Below are positions 9,619-18,720 of a DNA stretch of 64,000 bases, in pieces (the first letter of the stretch is position 1; each line of letters starts with the position of its first letter). The notes under the pieces are model-generated. The model made no database searches. It saw only the letters and a list, made by a program, of their open reading frames with translations, and was not told the DNA's origin. The stretch spans positions 2,108,001 through 2,172,000 of the forward strand of contig NZ_CP013377.1 in the NCBI RefSeq assembly GCF_001718415.1, read 5' to 3'. The DNA comes from Burkholderia pseudomultivorans (lineage in GTDB: Bacteria; Pseudomonadota; Gammaproteobacteria; Burkholderiales; Burkholderiaceae). The position numbers were made by a program, and so were the translations under genes.

Positions 9619-10605
9619 ATGGCTAAGCCCGCAAAGCGCGTTGCCGTCACCGGCGCCGCAGGTCAAATCGCTTACTCCCTGCTGTTCCGCATCGCGAACG
9701 GCGACCTGCTCGGCAAGGACCAGCCGGTCATCCTGCAACTGCTCGACCTCCCGCAAGCCCAAGCCGCCGTCAAAGGCGTCGTGATGGAACTCGACGATTG
9801 CGCGTTCCCGCTGCTCGCGGGCGTCGTGATCACCGACGATCCGAAGGTTGCATTCAAGGATGCCGACGTCGCGCTGCTGGTCGGCGCGCGTCCGCGCTCG
9901 AAGGGTATGGAGCGCAAGGACCTGCTGTCGGCGAACGCGGAGATCTTCACGGTCCAGGGCGCGGCACTGAACGAAGTCGCCAGCCGCGACGTGAAGGTGC
10001 TGGTCGTCGGCAACCCGGCGAACACGAACGCCTACATCGCGATGAAGTCGGCGCCGGACCTGCCGAAGAAGAACTTCACGGCGATGCTGCGCCTCGACCA
10101 CAACCGCGCACTGTCGCAGCTCGCGGCCAAGTCGGGCAAGCCGGTCGCGTCGATCGAGAAGCTCGCCGTGTGGGGCAACCACTCGCCGACGATGTACCCC
10201 GACTTCCGCTTCGCGACCGCCGAAGGCGAATCGCTGCTGAAGCTGATCAACGACGACGAATGGAACCGCAACACGTTCATCCCGACGGTCGGCAAGCGCG
10301 GCGCGGCGATCATCGAGGCGCGCGGCCTGTCGTCGGCGGCGTCGGCGGCCAACGCGGCGATCGACCACGTCCGTGACTGGGTGCTCGGCACGAACGGCAA
10401 GTGGGTCACGATGGGCATCCCGTCGGACGGCTCGTACGGCATCCCCGAAGACATCATCTACGGCGTGCCGGTGACCTGCGAAAACGGCGAGTACAAGCGC
10501 GTCGAAGGCCTCGAGATCGACGCGTTCTCGCGCGAGAAGATGGACGGCACGCTGGCCGAGCTGCTCGAAGAGCGCGATGGCGTCGCCCACCTGCTGAAGA
10601 ACTAA
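9619..10605 (+). CDS. mdh: Malate dehydrogenase (NAD-dependent)
   Basis: 328 residues, matching the cytosolic-type malate dehydrogenases of betaproteobacteria. It oxidises malate to oxaloacetate, feeding citrate synthase encoded nearby. The Rossmann start [13 protein letters not shown], substrate-loop Arg residues in [15 protein letters not shown], the [10 protein letters not shown] segment and the catalytic His in [11 protein letters not shown] are present. The start is preceded by CTGGAGATTTTCA, a good ribosome site. It is divergent from the GntR gene and shares the operator region with it. A double hairpin follows the stop. Confidence 0.97.
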
Positions 10606-10628
10606 GCGCACCGCATCACGCGCATCGC

Positions 10629-10680
10629 CGGGCGGCCTGCGGGCCGCCCGACGGCCCGGGCCGGCACCTCGCCGGCCCGG
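10629..10680 (+). terminator. Tandem GC-rich hairpins after mdh
   Basis: Two stems follow the mdh stop: CGGGCGGCC/GGCCGCCCG (10629-10650) and a 10-bp stem at 10656-10680. Neither has a U-tract, so termination may be Rho-dependent or partial; they may also protect the mdh transcript end. Confidence 0.5.
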
Positions 10681-10793
10681 CCGCACGATCCGATCCGGAT
10701 ACGTTTTGCCGCCGCGCGCCGTCACCGCGCCGGCCCAGAACGCGCCCGAATCCGATTTTCGCCACGTTGACCCGCTTCCTCGACGTAGAACAG

Positions 10794-11801
10794 ATGCCTG
10801 CGCTCACTCCTGCACAAGTGTTGTACGACGGCGCTTCGCCGCCCGCGATCCTGCCCTGCTGCGATCACTACGCGGGCAGCGAGAAACTGATGCGCAAGTC
10901 GCTGGCGCTGCAGGCCGAGCTGGGCCCGGTGTTCGACATCACGCTCGACTGCGAGGACGGCGCGGCCGTCGGCCAGGAAGCCGCGCACGCGGAGCTGGTC
11001 GCCGCGACGCTCGGCAGCGCGGAGAACCGCTTCGGGCGGGTCGGCGCGCGCATCCACGACTTTTCCCATCCGCACTGGCGCGACGACGTGCGCATCATCC
11101 TGCGCGCCGCGCAGCCGCCCGCCTACCTCACGCTCCCGAAGATCGCCAGCGCCGCCGACGCGGCCGAGATGTGCGCGTTCATCGAAGGCACCCGCCGCGA
11201 GCTGGGCATCGCGCGGCCGATTCCGGTCGACGTGCTGGTCGAGACGCACGGCGCGCTCGCGCAGGCCGCCGCGCTCGCCGCGCTGCCGCTGGTCGGCACG
11301 CTGAGCTTCGGGCTGATGGATTTCGTATCCGCCCACCACGGCGCGATTCCCGATTCGGCGATGCGCTCGCCGGGCCAGTTCGAGCATCCGCTGGTGCGCC
11401 GCGCCAAGCTCGAGATCGCCGCGGCCTGCCATGCGCACGGCAAGACGCCGTCGCACAACGTGACGACCGAGGTCCGCGACATGGACGTGGTGGCCGGCGA
11501 CGCGCGCCGCGCGCGCGACGAGTTCGCGTTCACGCGGATGTGGAGCATCCATCCCGCGCAGATCCGGCCGATCGTCGACGCGTTCGCGCCGCGCACCGAC
11601 GAAGTCGCGCTCGCCGCCGAGATCCTGCTGGCCGCGCAGGCCGCCGACTGGGGCCCGACACGCCACGGCGACACGCTGCACGACCGCGCGAGCTACCGCT
11701 ATTACTGGTCGGTGCTGCGCCGCGCGCGTGCGACCGGCCAGCCGCTGCCGGCCGAGGCCGCGCCGCTGTTCGGCCCGGCCGCGCAAGGCGGCGCGCCGTG
11801 A
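10794..11801 (+). CDS. HpcH/HpaI aldolase / CitE-like CoA-ester lyase
   Basis: 335-residue TIM-barrel lyase of the citrate lyase beta-subunit-like group. Family marks include LDCEDGAAVGQE, where the acidic residues bind metal, the central PVDVLVETHGAL, and a C-terminal FTRMWSIHPAQIRPIVDAF matching the IHPxQ signature. Relatives cleave malyl-CoA or citramalyl-CoA type esters; the exact substrate cannot be told here. Start ATG 10794 is the first Met of the conserved domain, and the strong stem after mdh separates the two genes. The location among TCA genes suggests a role in C4/C5 acid metabolism. Confidence 0.82.
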   Translation: MPALTPAQVLYDGASPPAILPCCDHYAGSEKLMRKSLALQAELGPVFDITLDCEDGAAVGQEAAHAELVAATLGSAENRFGRVGARIHDFSHPHWRDDVRIILRAAQPPAYLTLPKIASAADAAEMCAFIEGTRRELGIARPIPVDVLVETHGALAQAAALAALPLVGTLSFGLMDFVSAHHGAIPDSAMRSPGQFEHPLVRRAKLEIAAACHAHGKTPSHNVTTEVRDMDVVAGDARRARDEFAFTRMWSIHPAQIRPIVDAFAPRTDEVALAAEILLAAQAADWGPTRHGDTLHDRASYRYYWSVLRRARATGQPLPAEAAPLFGPAAQGGAP

Positions 11802-12038
11802 ATGCGCACCGCCGGGACGGCCGTCACGCAGCGGTCGCGCGACCGCCGCGAGCGCGGGCCGGCCGCTGGTTCAAGAAACGACAAAAAACGTAACGGAGCC
11901 CGAAAACCTGAAATATCTGCGGCCAAATAGGTGAAAATAGCGGCCGCTGCGCGCTTCCGGGGCGCGTGCAGTTTCAAACCGGCCGGCAGCCTCGTGCTGC
12001 GGGCCCTTGTCAACTGATTATCGAAAGGTTCTGACTCC

Positions 12039-12551
12039 ATGAAGAAACTCCTGATCGCTACCGCCATCGGCGCGCTGTCCGCCACGATGCTGGTCTCGGC
12101 TCCGAGCGCGTTCGCACAGGGTACGTCCACGACGACCGCGAAGAAGACGGCCAAGCGCCCGGCGCCGGCCAAGCGCATCATCCCGCGCAGCAAGAAGGCC
12201 CAGGCACGTGCTGCCGCGAAGGTCGATCCGGTGCCGGACGGCGCGGTCAAGTGGACCTGCAAGGAAGGCCTGTCGTTCGACCTCGCCGGCGACATGAAGC
12301 GCGACCAGGTCGTCACGGTTCACTGGGCGAAGAAGAACTACAAGCTGCCGCGTCAGGCCACGACGACGGGCGCCGACACGTTCTACGATCCGGCAGCCGG
12401 CTTCAAGCTGATCGTGATCCCGTCCAAGGCGATGCTGTTCTCCGACGCGAACGGCGGCGAGCGCCTCGCGGACGAGTGCGTGACGCCGGAAATGGCGCAA
12501 GGCACGCCCGCGCCGACGCAATCGAACGAACTGAAGCCGGCGACGAACTAA
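12039..12551 (+). CDS. Secreted MliC-like (C-type lysozyme inhibitor-like) protein
   Basis: 170 residues with a clear Sec signal peptide (cleavage probably after SAFAQG), then a Lys/Ala/Pro/Arg-rich basic linker (about 30-65) and one C-terminal domain. That domain has paired cysteines (WTCKEG and DECVTP) and the spacing WxCxxG...VxVxW...YxLxR...GAxxF...GxxLIVIxxKAML, which resembles the MliC/PliC lysozyme-inhibitor beta-barrel. A periplasmic or surface role against lysozyme is inferred; no lipobox Cys is present. It starts 21 bp before prpD, so the two may share a transcript despite unrelated roles. Confidence 0.6.
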   Translation: MKKLLIATAIGALSATMLVSAPSAFAQGTSTTTAKKTAKRPAPAKRIIPRSKKAQARAAAKVDPVPDGAVKWTCKEGLSFDLAGDMKRDQVVTVHWAKKNYKLPRQATTTGADTFYDPAAGFKLIVIPSKAMLFSDANGGERLADECVTPEMAQGTPAPTQSNELKPATN

Positions 12552-12571
12552 ACCGGCTCCCAGGCGCCCCG

Positions 12572-14026
12572 ATGTCCGCCCCGGTCTCCAACGTCCGCCC
12601 TGCGCCGGATACGGTACTCGTCGACATCGTCGACTACGTGCTGAATACCGGCGCAATCGACAGCGCACTCGCGCTGGAGACGGCGCGTCATTGCCTGATC
12701 GACACGCTCGGCTGCGGACTCGAGGCGCTGTCCTACCCCGCCTGCACCAAGCTGCTCGGCCCCGTCGTGCCCGGCACGATCGTGCCAAACGGCGCGAAGG
12801 TGCCCGGCACGTCCTTCCAGCTCGATCCGGTCCAGGCCGCGTTCGACATCGGCGCGATGATCCGCTGGCTGGACTTCAACGACACCTGGCTCGCCGCCGA
12901 ATGGGGTCATCCGTCCGACAATCTCGGCGGGATCCTGGCGACGGCCGACTGGCTGTCCCGCTCGGCCGTCGCGGCCGGCCGGAAGCCGCTTTCGATGCGC
13001 GACGTACTGGTCGCGATGATCCAGGCCCACGAAATCCAGGGCTGCCTCGCGCTCGAAAATTCGTTCAATGCGGTCGGGCTCGACCATGTGCTGCTCGTGA
13101 AGGTCGCGTCGACGGCCGTCGTCGGCCGGCTGCTCGGGCTCACGCGCGACGAGCTGATCAATGCGGTATCCAATGCATTCGTCGACGGCCATGCGCTGCG
13201 CACCTACCGCCATGCGCCGAACACCGGCTCGCGCAAGTCGTGGGCGGCCGGCGACGCCACGTCCCGCGCGGTGCGCCTCGCGCTGATCGCGAAAACGGGT
13301 GAAATGGGCTACCCGTCCGCGCTCACCGCGAAGACCTGGGGCTTCTACGACGTGCTGTTCGACGGCAAGCCGTTCCGCTTCCAGCGCCCGTACGGCACCT
13401 ACGTGATGGAGAACGTGCTGTTCAAGATCGCGTTTCCGGCCGAATTCCATGCGCAGACAGCCGTCGAGGCCGCGCTGCAGCTGCACGCGCAGCTCGCCGC
13501 GGCGGGCCGCACGACCGACGAGATCGCCCGGGTCACGATCCGCACGCACGCGGCCGCGATCCGCATCATCGACAAGCAGGGGCCGCTCGCCAATCCCGCC
13601 GACCGCGACCACTGCATCCAGTACATGGTCGCCGTGCCGCTGCTGTTCGGCAGGCTGAGCGCGGCCGACTACGAAGACGCGGTCGCCGCGGATCCGAGCA
13701 TCGACGCGCTGCGCGCGAAAACCGTGTGCGTCGAGGATCCGCAGTTCACGAAGGATTACCATGATCCGTCCAGGCGATCGATCGCGAATGCGCTGACGAT
13801 CGAGTTCAAGGACGGCTCGAAGCTTGCCGAGGTGGCGGTCGACTATCCGCTCGGCCATCAGCGACGCCGCGCGGACGGCATCCCGCTCCTGGTCGAGAAA
13901 TTCAGGACCAACCTCGCCCGCCGCTTCCCGGCCAAGCAGCAACAAGCGATTCTCGACGTGTCGCTGGACCAGGCAAAGCTCGAAGCGATGCCGGTCGATG
14001 AGTACGTCGACTTGTATGTGATATAG
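12572..14026 (+). CDS. prpD: MmgE/PrpD family 2-methylcitrate dehydratase
   Basis: 484 residues, the size of E. coli PrpD (483). Such enzymes dehydrate 2-methylcitrate, and sometimes citrate, to the cis-aconitate type product in the propionate (methylcitrate) cycle. Family signatures include [14 protein letters not shown] near residue 35, [21 protein letters not shown] near residue 95, and [20 protein letters not shown] near residue 215. ATG 12572 follows the MliC-like gene after 20 bp; upstream in-frame codons belong to that gene's shadow. The next gene is acnA, whose product can hydrate the intermediate. No prpB or prpC is adjacent. Confidence 0.93.
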   Translation: MSAPVSNVRPAPDTVLVDIVDYVLNTGAIDSALALETARHCLIDTLGCGLEALSYPACTKLLGPVVPGTIVPNGAKVPGTSFQLDPVQAAFDIGAMIRWLDFNDTWLAAEWGHPSDNLGGILATADWLSRSAVAAGRKPLSMRDVLVAMIQAHEIQGCLALENSFNAVGLDHVLLVKVASTAVVGRLLGLTRDELINAVSNAFVDGHALRTYRHAPNTGSRKSWAAGDATSRAVRLALIAKTGEMGYPSALTAKTWGFYDVLFDGKPFRFQRPYGTYVMENVLFKIAFPAEFHAQTAVEAALQLHAQLAAAGRTTDEIARVTIRTHAAAIRIIDKQGPLANPADRDHCIQYMVAVPLLFGRLSAADYEDAVAADPSIDALRAKTVCVEDPQFTKDYHDPSRRSIANALTIEFKDGSKLAEVAVDYPLGHQRRRADGIPLLVEKFRTNLARRFPAKQQQAILDVSLDQAKLEAMPVDEYVDLYVI

Positions 14027-14078
14027 CCGTCAGATACAGGACTTCTTCTTTCCTAGCCTTAAACCCAGGAAAATCACC

Positions 14079-16796
14079 ATGGCCCACAACCTCCACAAGA
14101 CCCTCAAGGAATTCGACAGCGGTTCCGGCAAAGGCAAGTTCTACTCGCTGCCGCAACTCGGCAAGGAACTGAAGACGAAGATCGAGCGCCTGCCGGTGTC
14201 GATCCGGATCGTGCTCGAGTCGGTGCTGCGCAACTATGACGGCAAGAAGATCACCGAGGAGCACATCGAGCAGCTCGCGAAGTGGCAGCCGACTGCGAAG
14301 CGCGTCGACGAGATCCCGTTCGTGGTGTCGCGCGTCGTGCTGCAGGATTTCACGGGCGTGCCGCTGCTCGCCGACATCGCGGCCATGCGCGGTGTCGCGG
14401 AGCGCACGGGCAAGAATCCGAAGAAGATCGAGCCGCTGGTGCCGGTCGACCTCGTCGTCGACCACTCGGTCCAGATCGACTACTTCCGCCAGAAGGACGC
14501 GCTCGACCTGAACATGAAGCTGGAATTCCAGCGCAACAACGAGCGCTACCAGTTCATGAAGTGGGGCATGCAGGCGTTCGACACGTTCAAGGTCGTGCCG
14601 CCGGGCGTCGGCATCGTCCACCAGGTGAACCTCGAATACCTCGCGCGCGGCGTCCACCAGAAGACGGACGGCGGCGACACCGTGTACTACCCGGACACGC
14701 TGGTCGGCACGGACAGCCACACGACGATGATCAACGGCATCGGCGTGGTCGGCTGGGGCGTGGGCGGCATCGAAGCCGAAGCCGGCATGCTGGGCCAGCC
14801 GGTGTACTTCCTGACGCCGGACGTGGTCGGCGTCGAACTGAAGGGCCGCCTGCGCGAAGGCGTGACGGCGACCGACCTGGTGCTGACGATCACCGAAATG
14901 CTGCGCAAGGAGAAGGTCGTCGGCAAGTTCGTCGAGTTCTTCGGCGAAGGCACGAAGTCGCTGTCGCTGCCGGACCGCGCGACGATCGCGAACATGGCGC
15001 CGGAATACGGCGCGACGATGGGCTTCTTCCCGGTCGACGAAAAGACCATCGACTACTTCAAGGGCACGGGCCGCACGAAGGCGGAAATCGCCGCGTTCGA
15101 AAACTACTTCAAGGCGCAGAACCTGTTCGGCATTCCGAAGGCCGGCGACATCGACTACACGAAGACGCTGACGCTGGACCTGCTGACGGTCGCGCCGTCG
15201 CTGGCCGGCCCGAAGCGCCCGCAGGACCGCATCGAGATCGGCAACGTCAAGTCGACGTTCACCGAGCTGTTCTCGAAGCCGGTCGCGGAAAACGGCTTCG
15301 CGAAGAAGGCGGAGGAGCTCGACGCGCAGTACACGACGAGCAACGGCGTCGACGTGAAGAACGGCGACGTGCTGATCGCCGCGATCACGTCGTGCACCAA
15401 CACGTCGAACCCGAGCGTGCTGCTGGCCGCCGGCCTGCTCGCGAAGAAGGCCGTCGAAGCCGGCCTCACGGTCGACCCGAAGATCAAGACCTCGCTCGCG
15501 CCGGGATCGCGCATCGTCACCGAATACCTGACGAAGACGGGCCTGCTGCCCTATCTCGCGAAGCTCGGCTTCGAAGTCGCGGCCTACGGCTGCACGACCT
15601 GCATCGGTAACGCGGGCGACCTGACGCCGGAGCTGAACGAAGCGATCACGAAGAACGACATCGTCGCGGCGGCCGTGCTGTCGGGCAACCGCAACTTCGA
15701 GGCGCGCATCCACCCGAACATCCGCGCGAACTTCCTCGCATCGCCGCCGCTGGTGGTCGCCTACGCGATCGCCGGCAACATCACGCGCGACCTGATGACC
15801 GAGCCGGTCGGCAAGGGCAAGGGCGGCCGCGACATCTACCTCGGCGACATCTGGCCGTCGAGCGAGGAAATCCAGTCGCTGCTCAAGTTCGCGCTCGATC
15901 CGGAGAAGTTCGAGAAGAACTACGCGCACCTGACCAAGAAGGGCGACCTCTGGAGCAAGATCGAGGGCGAATCGGGCCAGGTCTACGACTGGCCGAAGTC
16001 GACCTACATCGCGGAGCCGCCGTTCTTCGGCAACGACTTCTCGATGGAGCCGGCCGAGTCGATCGCGGCGGTCAAGGGCGCACGCGCGCTCGGCATCTTC
16101 GGCGATTCGGTCACGACCGACCACATCAGCCCGGCAGGCTCGATCAAGGAAGACTCGCCGGCAGGCAAGTGGCTGAAGGAAAACGGCGTGCAGAAGGCAG
16201 ACTTCAACAGCTACGGCTCGCGCCGCGGCAACCACGACGTGATGATGCGCGGCACGTTCGCCAACGTCCGGATCAAGAACCTGATGATCCCGGCGAAGGC
16301 CGACGGCACGCGCGTCGAAGGCGGCCTGACGATCCACCAGCCGAGCGGCGAACAGCTGTCGATCTATGATGCGGCGATGAAGTACGTCGACGCCGGCACG
16401 CCGACCGTCGTGTTCGCGGGCGAAGAGTACGGCACGGGCTCGTCGCGCGACTGGGCCGCGAAGGGCACGCAGCTGCTCGGCGTGAAGGCCGTGATCGCAC
16501 GCAGCTTCGAGCGCATCCACCGCTCGAACCTGGTCGGCATGGGCGTGCTGCCGCTGCAGTTCAAGGGCGCGGACAGCGTCCAGTCGCTCGGCATCACCGG
16601 CGAGGAAACGTACGACATCGAAGGCCTCGGCGACGACTTCAAGCCGCAGCAGGACGTCACGCTCGTGATCCATCGCAAGGATGGCGAAACGACGCGCGTG
16701 CCGGTGCTGCTGCGCATCGATACGCCGATCGAAGTCGACTACTACAAGCACGGCGGGATCCTGCCGTTCGTGCTGCGCTCGCTGCTCGCAGCGTAA
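14079..16796 (+). CDS. acnA: Aconitate hydratase A
   Basis: 905 residues; interconverts citrate and isocitrate using a 4Fe-4S cluster. Cluster ligands are Cys439 in SCTNTSNP and Cys505/Cys508 in GCTTCIGN. Other family motifs include [37 protein letters not shown], and the C-terminal swivelling domain with [16 protein letters not shown]. This is the AcnA/IRP-type arrangement rather than AcnB. It starts 52 bp after prpD and ends at a strong terminator, so it closes this transcription unit. The SD is weak (CCCAGGAAAATCACC). Confidence 0.98.
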   Translation: MAHNLHKTLKEFDSGSGKGKFYSLPQLGKELKTKIERLPVSIRIVLESVLRNYDGKKITEEHIEQLAKWQPTAKRVDEIPFVVSRVVLQDFTGVPLLADIAAMRGVAERTGKNPKKIEPLVPVDLVVDHSVQIDYFRQKDALDLNMKLEFQRNNERYQFMKWGMQAFDTFKVVPPGVGIVHQVNLEYLARGVHQKTDGGDTVYYPDTLVGTDSHTTMINGIGVVGWGVGGIEAEAGMLGQPVYFLTPDVVGVELKGRLREGVTATDLVLTITEMLRKEKVVGKFVEFFGEGTKSLSLPDRATIANMAPEYGATMGFFPVDEKTIDYFKGTGRTKAEIAAFENYFKAQNLFGIPKAGDIDYTKTLTLDLLTVAPSLAGPKRPQDRIEIGNVKSTFTELFSKPVAENGFAKKAEELDAQYTTSNGVDVKNGDVLIAAITSCTNTSNPSVLLAAGLLAKKAVEAGLTVDPKIKTSLAPGSRIVTEYLTKTGLLPYLAKLGFEVAAYGCTTCIGNAGDLTPELNEAITKNDIVAAAVLSGNRNFEARIHPNIRANFLASPPLVVAYAIAGNITRDLMTEPVGKGKGGRDIYLGDIWPSSEEIQSLLKFALDPEKFEKNYAHLTKKGDLWSKIEGESGQVYDWPKSTYIAEPPFFGNDFSMEPAESIAAVKGARALGIFGDSVTTDHISPAGSIKEDSPAGKWLKENGVQKADFNSYGSRRGNHDVMMRGTFANVRIKNLMIPAKADGTRVEGGLTIHQPSGEQLSIYDAAMKYVDAGTPTVVFAGEEYGTGSSRDWAAKGTQLLGVKAVIARSFERIHRSNLVGMGVLPLQFKGADSVQSLGITGEETYDIEGLGDDFKPQQDVTLVIHRKDGETTRVPVLLRIDTPIEVDYYKHGGILPFVLRSLLAA

Positions 16797-16854
16797 GCGC
16801 CCTGCTTTTGCAGGTGCCGCAGCCGCCTCGCGGCGGTTGCGGCCGATTTGGATG

Positions 16855-16882
16855 CGCCGACCTCGTGTCGGCGTTTTTTTTT
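16855..16882 (+). terminator. Rho-independent terminator of acnA
   Basis: CGCCGAC (16855-16861) and GTCGGCG (16867-16873) form a stem with a 5-nt loop, directly followed by nine T residues. It is one of the strongest intrinsic terminators in the window and separates acnA from the convergent DUF1801 operon. Confidence 0.92.
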
Positions 16883-16929
16883 GCGTTCCTGCGCGGCGGG
16901 ACGGGCTGCCGCCCGTCGCATCGCGCGGC

Positions 16930-17370
16930 CTACGCCGCGTCGCGGCTGCGCGCTTTCGCGCCCGCACTCCCGCCCGAGCGCGCGTTCTTCTTCAGATGCG
17001 CACGGTTGTAGTCGATCGCCGCGCGAACGAGCCGCTTCAGCGCCGGCCTGTCGATCCGGTCGCCTTCGAGAAAATCGATCGCACGCCGCGCGTTGCCGTC
17101 GAGGCCCGCGTTGAACAGTCCGTCGGGATCGGGCAGCTGCGCGCCGTGCATGAAGGTCAGCTTCACCTTGCCCTTGTGCGCGTTCGCGACCGCGATCGTC
17201 CCGTCGCACTCCCACACCGGGCTGCCCATCCACTTCCATGCCTCGACGATGCCCGCGTCGGCGTCGAGGATCGTCCGGCGCAGTTCGGCAAACGTATCGC
17301 CGCGCCAGTCGGCAATCCCCGCGATCAGCGCATCGATGCGCTCTGCCGGGCTCGGGTCCGTCGCGCTCAT
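16930..17370 (-). CDS. DUF1801 domain-containing protein
   Basis: 146 residues of the YdhG-like DUF1801 fold (IVEAWKWMGSPVWECDG, then KVKLTFMHGAQL and a Lys/Arg-rich C-terminus). The molecular function is not established. It is the third gene of an ArsR-SRPBCC-DUF1801 operon: its ATG overlaps the SRPBCC stop (ATGA), so translation is coupled. This trio is common in proteobacteria, which suggests a shared but unknown process. The start is fixed by the overlap. Confidence 0.85.
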   Translation of the reverse strand: MSATDPSPAERIDALIAGIADWRGDTFAELRRTILDADAGIVEAWKWMGSPVWECDGTIAVANAHKGKVKLTFMHGAQLPDPDGLFNAGLDGNARRAIDFLEGDRIDRPALKRLVRAAIDYNRAHLKKNARSGGSAGAKARSRDAA

Positions 17371-17801
17371 GATCGTGCCTCCGCACCTTCGCCCGGACGC
17401 GACAGCAGCTGTTCGAGCGCGTCGAGGAAGCGCCCCCATCCGTGCTGCGCGCCGCGGTACGCCTGCTCTTGGTCCGCGCGGAAGCCGACCTGCTCCATGC
17501 GCAGACGCGTGCCGCCGTCCGGGGTCGGCTCGAGCGTCCAGGTGACGACGCTGTCGAGGCCGTACGCGGCCCACGTATAGGACAGCGTCCGCTGCGGCTC
17601 GATCGTCAGGACCTTGCAGTCCACCGCGCCCCAGTCCGCGCGGAAACGGAACGCGCGGCCCTCGACAGGCTCGAAATCGCTCTGCATCAGCCACGCCTCG
17701 ATCAGGTGCGGTTGCGTGAGTGCGCGCCAGATCTTCTCCGGCGGATGCGGCAGCGCCCGTTCGACGACGACGGAGCGCGTTTCGGTAGAGGCTGGGTTCA
17801 T
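17367..17801 (-). CDS. SRPBCC (AHSA1-like START superfamily) protein
   Basis: 144 residues with the SRPBCC pattern: VVVERALPHPPEKIWRALT at the N-terminus, VVTWTLEPTPDGGTRLRMEQVGF in the centre and the long C-terminal helix WGRFLDALEQLLSR. These helix-grip proteins bind hydrophobic ligands or clients; partners of ArsR-type regulators in such operons are often annotated as polyketide-cyclase-like. It overlaps both neighbours by 4 bp, indicating translational coupling. The ligand is unknown. Confidence 0.88.
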   Translation of the reverse strand: MNPASTETRSVVVERALPHPPEKIWRALTQPHLIEAWLMQSDFEPVEGRAFRFRADWGAVDCKVLTIEPQRTLSYTWAAYGLDSVVTWTLEPTPDGGTRLRMEQVGFRADQEQAYRGAQHGWGRFLDALEQLLSRPGEGAEARS

Positions 17802-18121
17802 GAGTCCATCCTGTTGAGCAGATCTTCAAGGGCATCGAACCGGTTCTGCCAGAAGCCGGCCATCTGGCTCGTCCAGTCGAGCAGCGGAGCCAGCGCCCGC
17901 GGCTGCGCGCGGTAATGCGTCTGCCGGCCTGCGTGGCGGTCGCTGACGAGCCCGGCCTGCTTCAGCACGCCGAGGTGCTTCGACACGGCCGGCTGCGATA
18001 CGCCCGCCCGAGCGGTCAGCGCGGCGACCGTCAGCTCGCCCTCCTCGCACAGCCGCTCGAACAGCGCGCGGCGCGTCGGATCGGCAAGCGTCCGGAACAA
18101 CATGTCGTGAGCCGATTGCAT
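17798..18121 (-). CDS. ArsR family (winged-helix) transcriptional regulator
   Basis: 107 residues. FRTLADPTRRALFERL, VAALTARAGVSQPAVSKHLGVLKQAGLV and RHAGRQTHYRAQP are the standard ArsR/SmtB-like helix-turn-helix and wing. No CxC metal site is present, so this belongs to the non-metal ArsR subgroup that pairs with SRPBCC genes. It leads the three-gene operon and probably represses it; an imperfect inverted repeat (TCATAAC...GCTATGGA) lies at 18130-18150 just upstream. The SD CAGGA nearly touches the first ATG, so Met7 (18103) is an alternative start. Confidence 0.87.
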   Translation of the reverse strand: MQSAHDMLFRTLADPTRRALFERLCEEGELTVAALTARAGVSQPAVSKHLGVLKQAGLVSDRHAGRQTHYRAQPRALAPLLDWTSQMAGFWQNRFDALEDLLNRMDS

Positions 18122-18720
18122 TCCTGATTCATAACTCGATGGCTATGGATTGGAAGAATACTCGGCCGTCGTCGAGCGTCAAGGTGAATTTCGGCGCCGC
18201 CGGATTCGAGCGTTTGCTCTAAATTCCGCTGCGACGCGGCCGATCGAAAGCTGTCCGCAAGACTGCACGCCGCGCCGTTCCACAGTTTGGGGAAACGTTT
18301 GCGTTCGACCCGCCCCGTTTTCGCGGTCCGCGAATCCACACGCGTCGTGCGGCATGCCGCCAAGTCGCGTTTGACCACATAGTGCGACGCGGCATGCGGC
18401 GGCGTGCGTTCGCAGGCGACGCGCGCCGGCATCGATCCGCTCCGCGATCGCGCAGGTTCCGCCGCCGCAGCGAGCAACGCGTGCGCGCGAACGTCGCGGA
18501 TTGCCGGGGCGACGTACGGAGAACCGGTTCCCGTCGCCGCGCCGCTCGTGCGTCGCATCCGCGACGCGACGCTGGCGAAACCGCGCGCCGATGTCAGAAC
18601 TGACAGCTATGGAAACTGGCAGCTACCTGAATCGCGCCGACGTCCCTACGCTCGTCACCGCTCGCGGCCCCACAAGGGCCGGGGTTCCAACCACGTCGTC
18701 TCTCCTAAAAAGGACTCCCG
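18122..18720. other. Gene-free interval, 599 bp
   Basis: Separates the ArsR operon (leftward) from the S53 peptidase (rightward). The left 50 bp should hold the ArsR operon promoter and operator. Short reading frames here are Arg-rich and show no family resemblance. The right end has TCCTAAAAAGGACTCCCG immediately before the peptidase ATG, which supplies its ribosome site. I see nothing else that I can name. Confidence 0.6.

Noticed and set aside
13902..16967. 1021-codon frame antisense to acnA
   Set aside because: It is a GC3 shadow of acnA with no domain; acnA itself is unmistakable.
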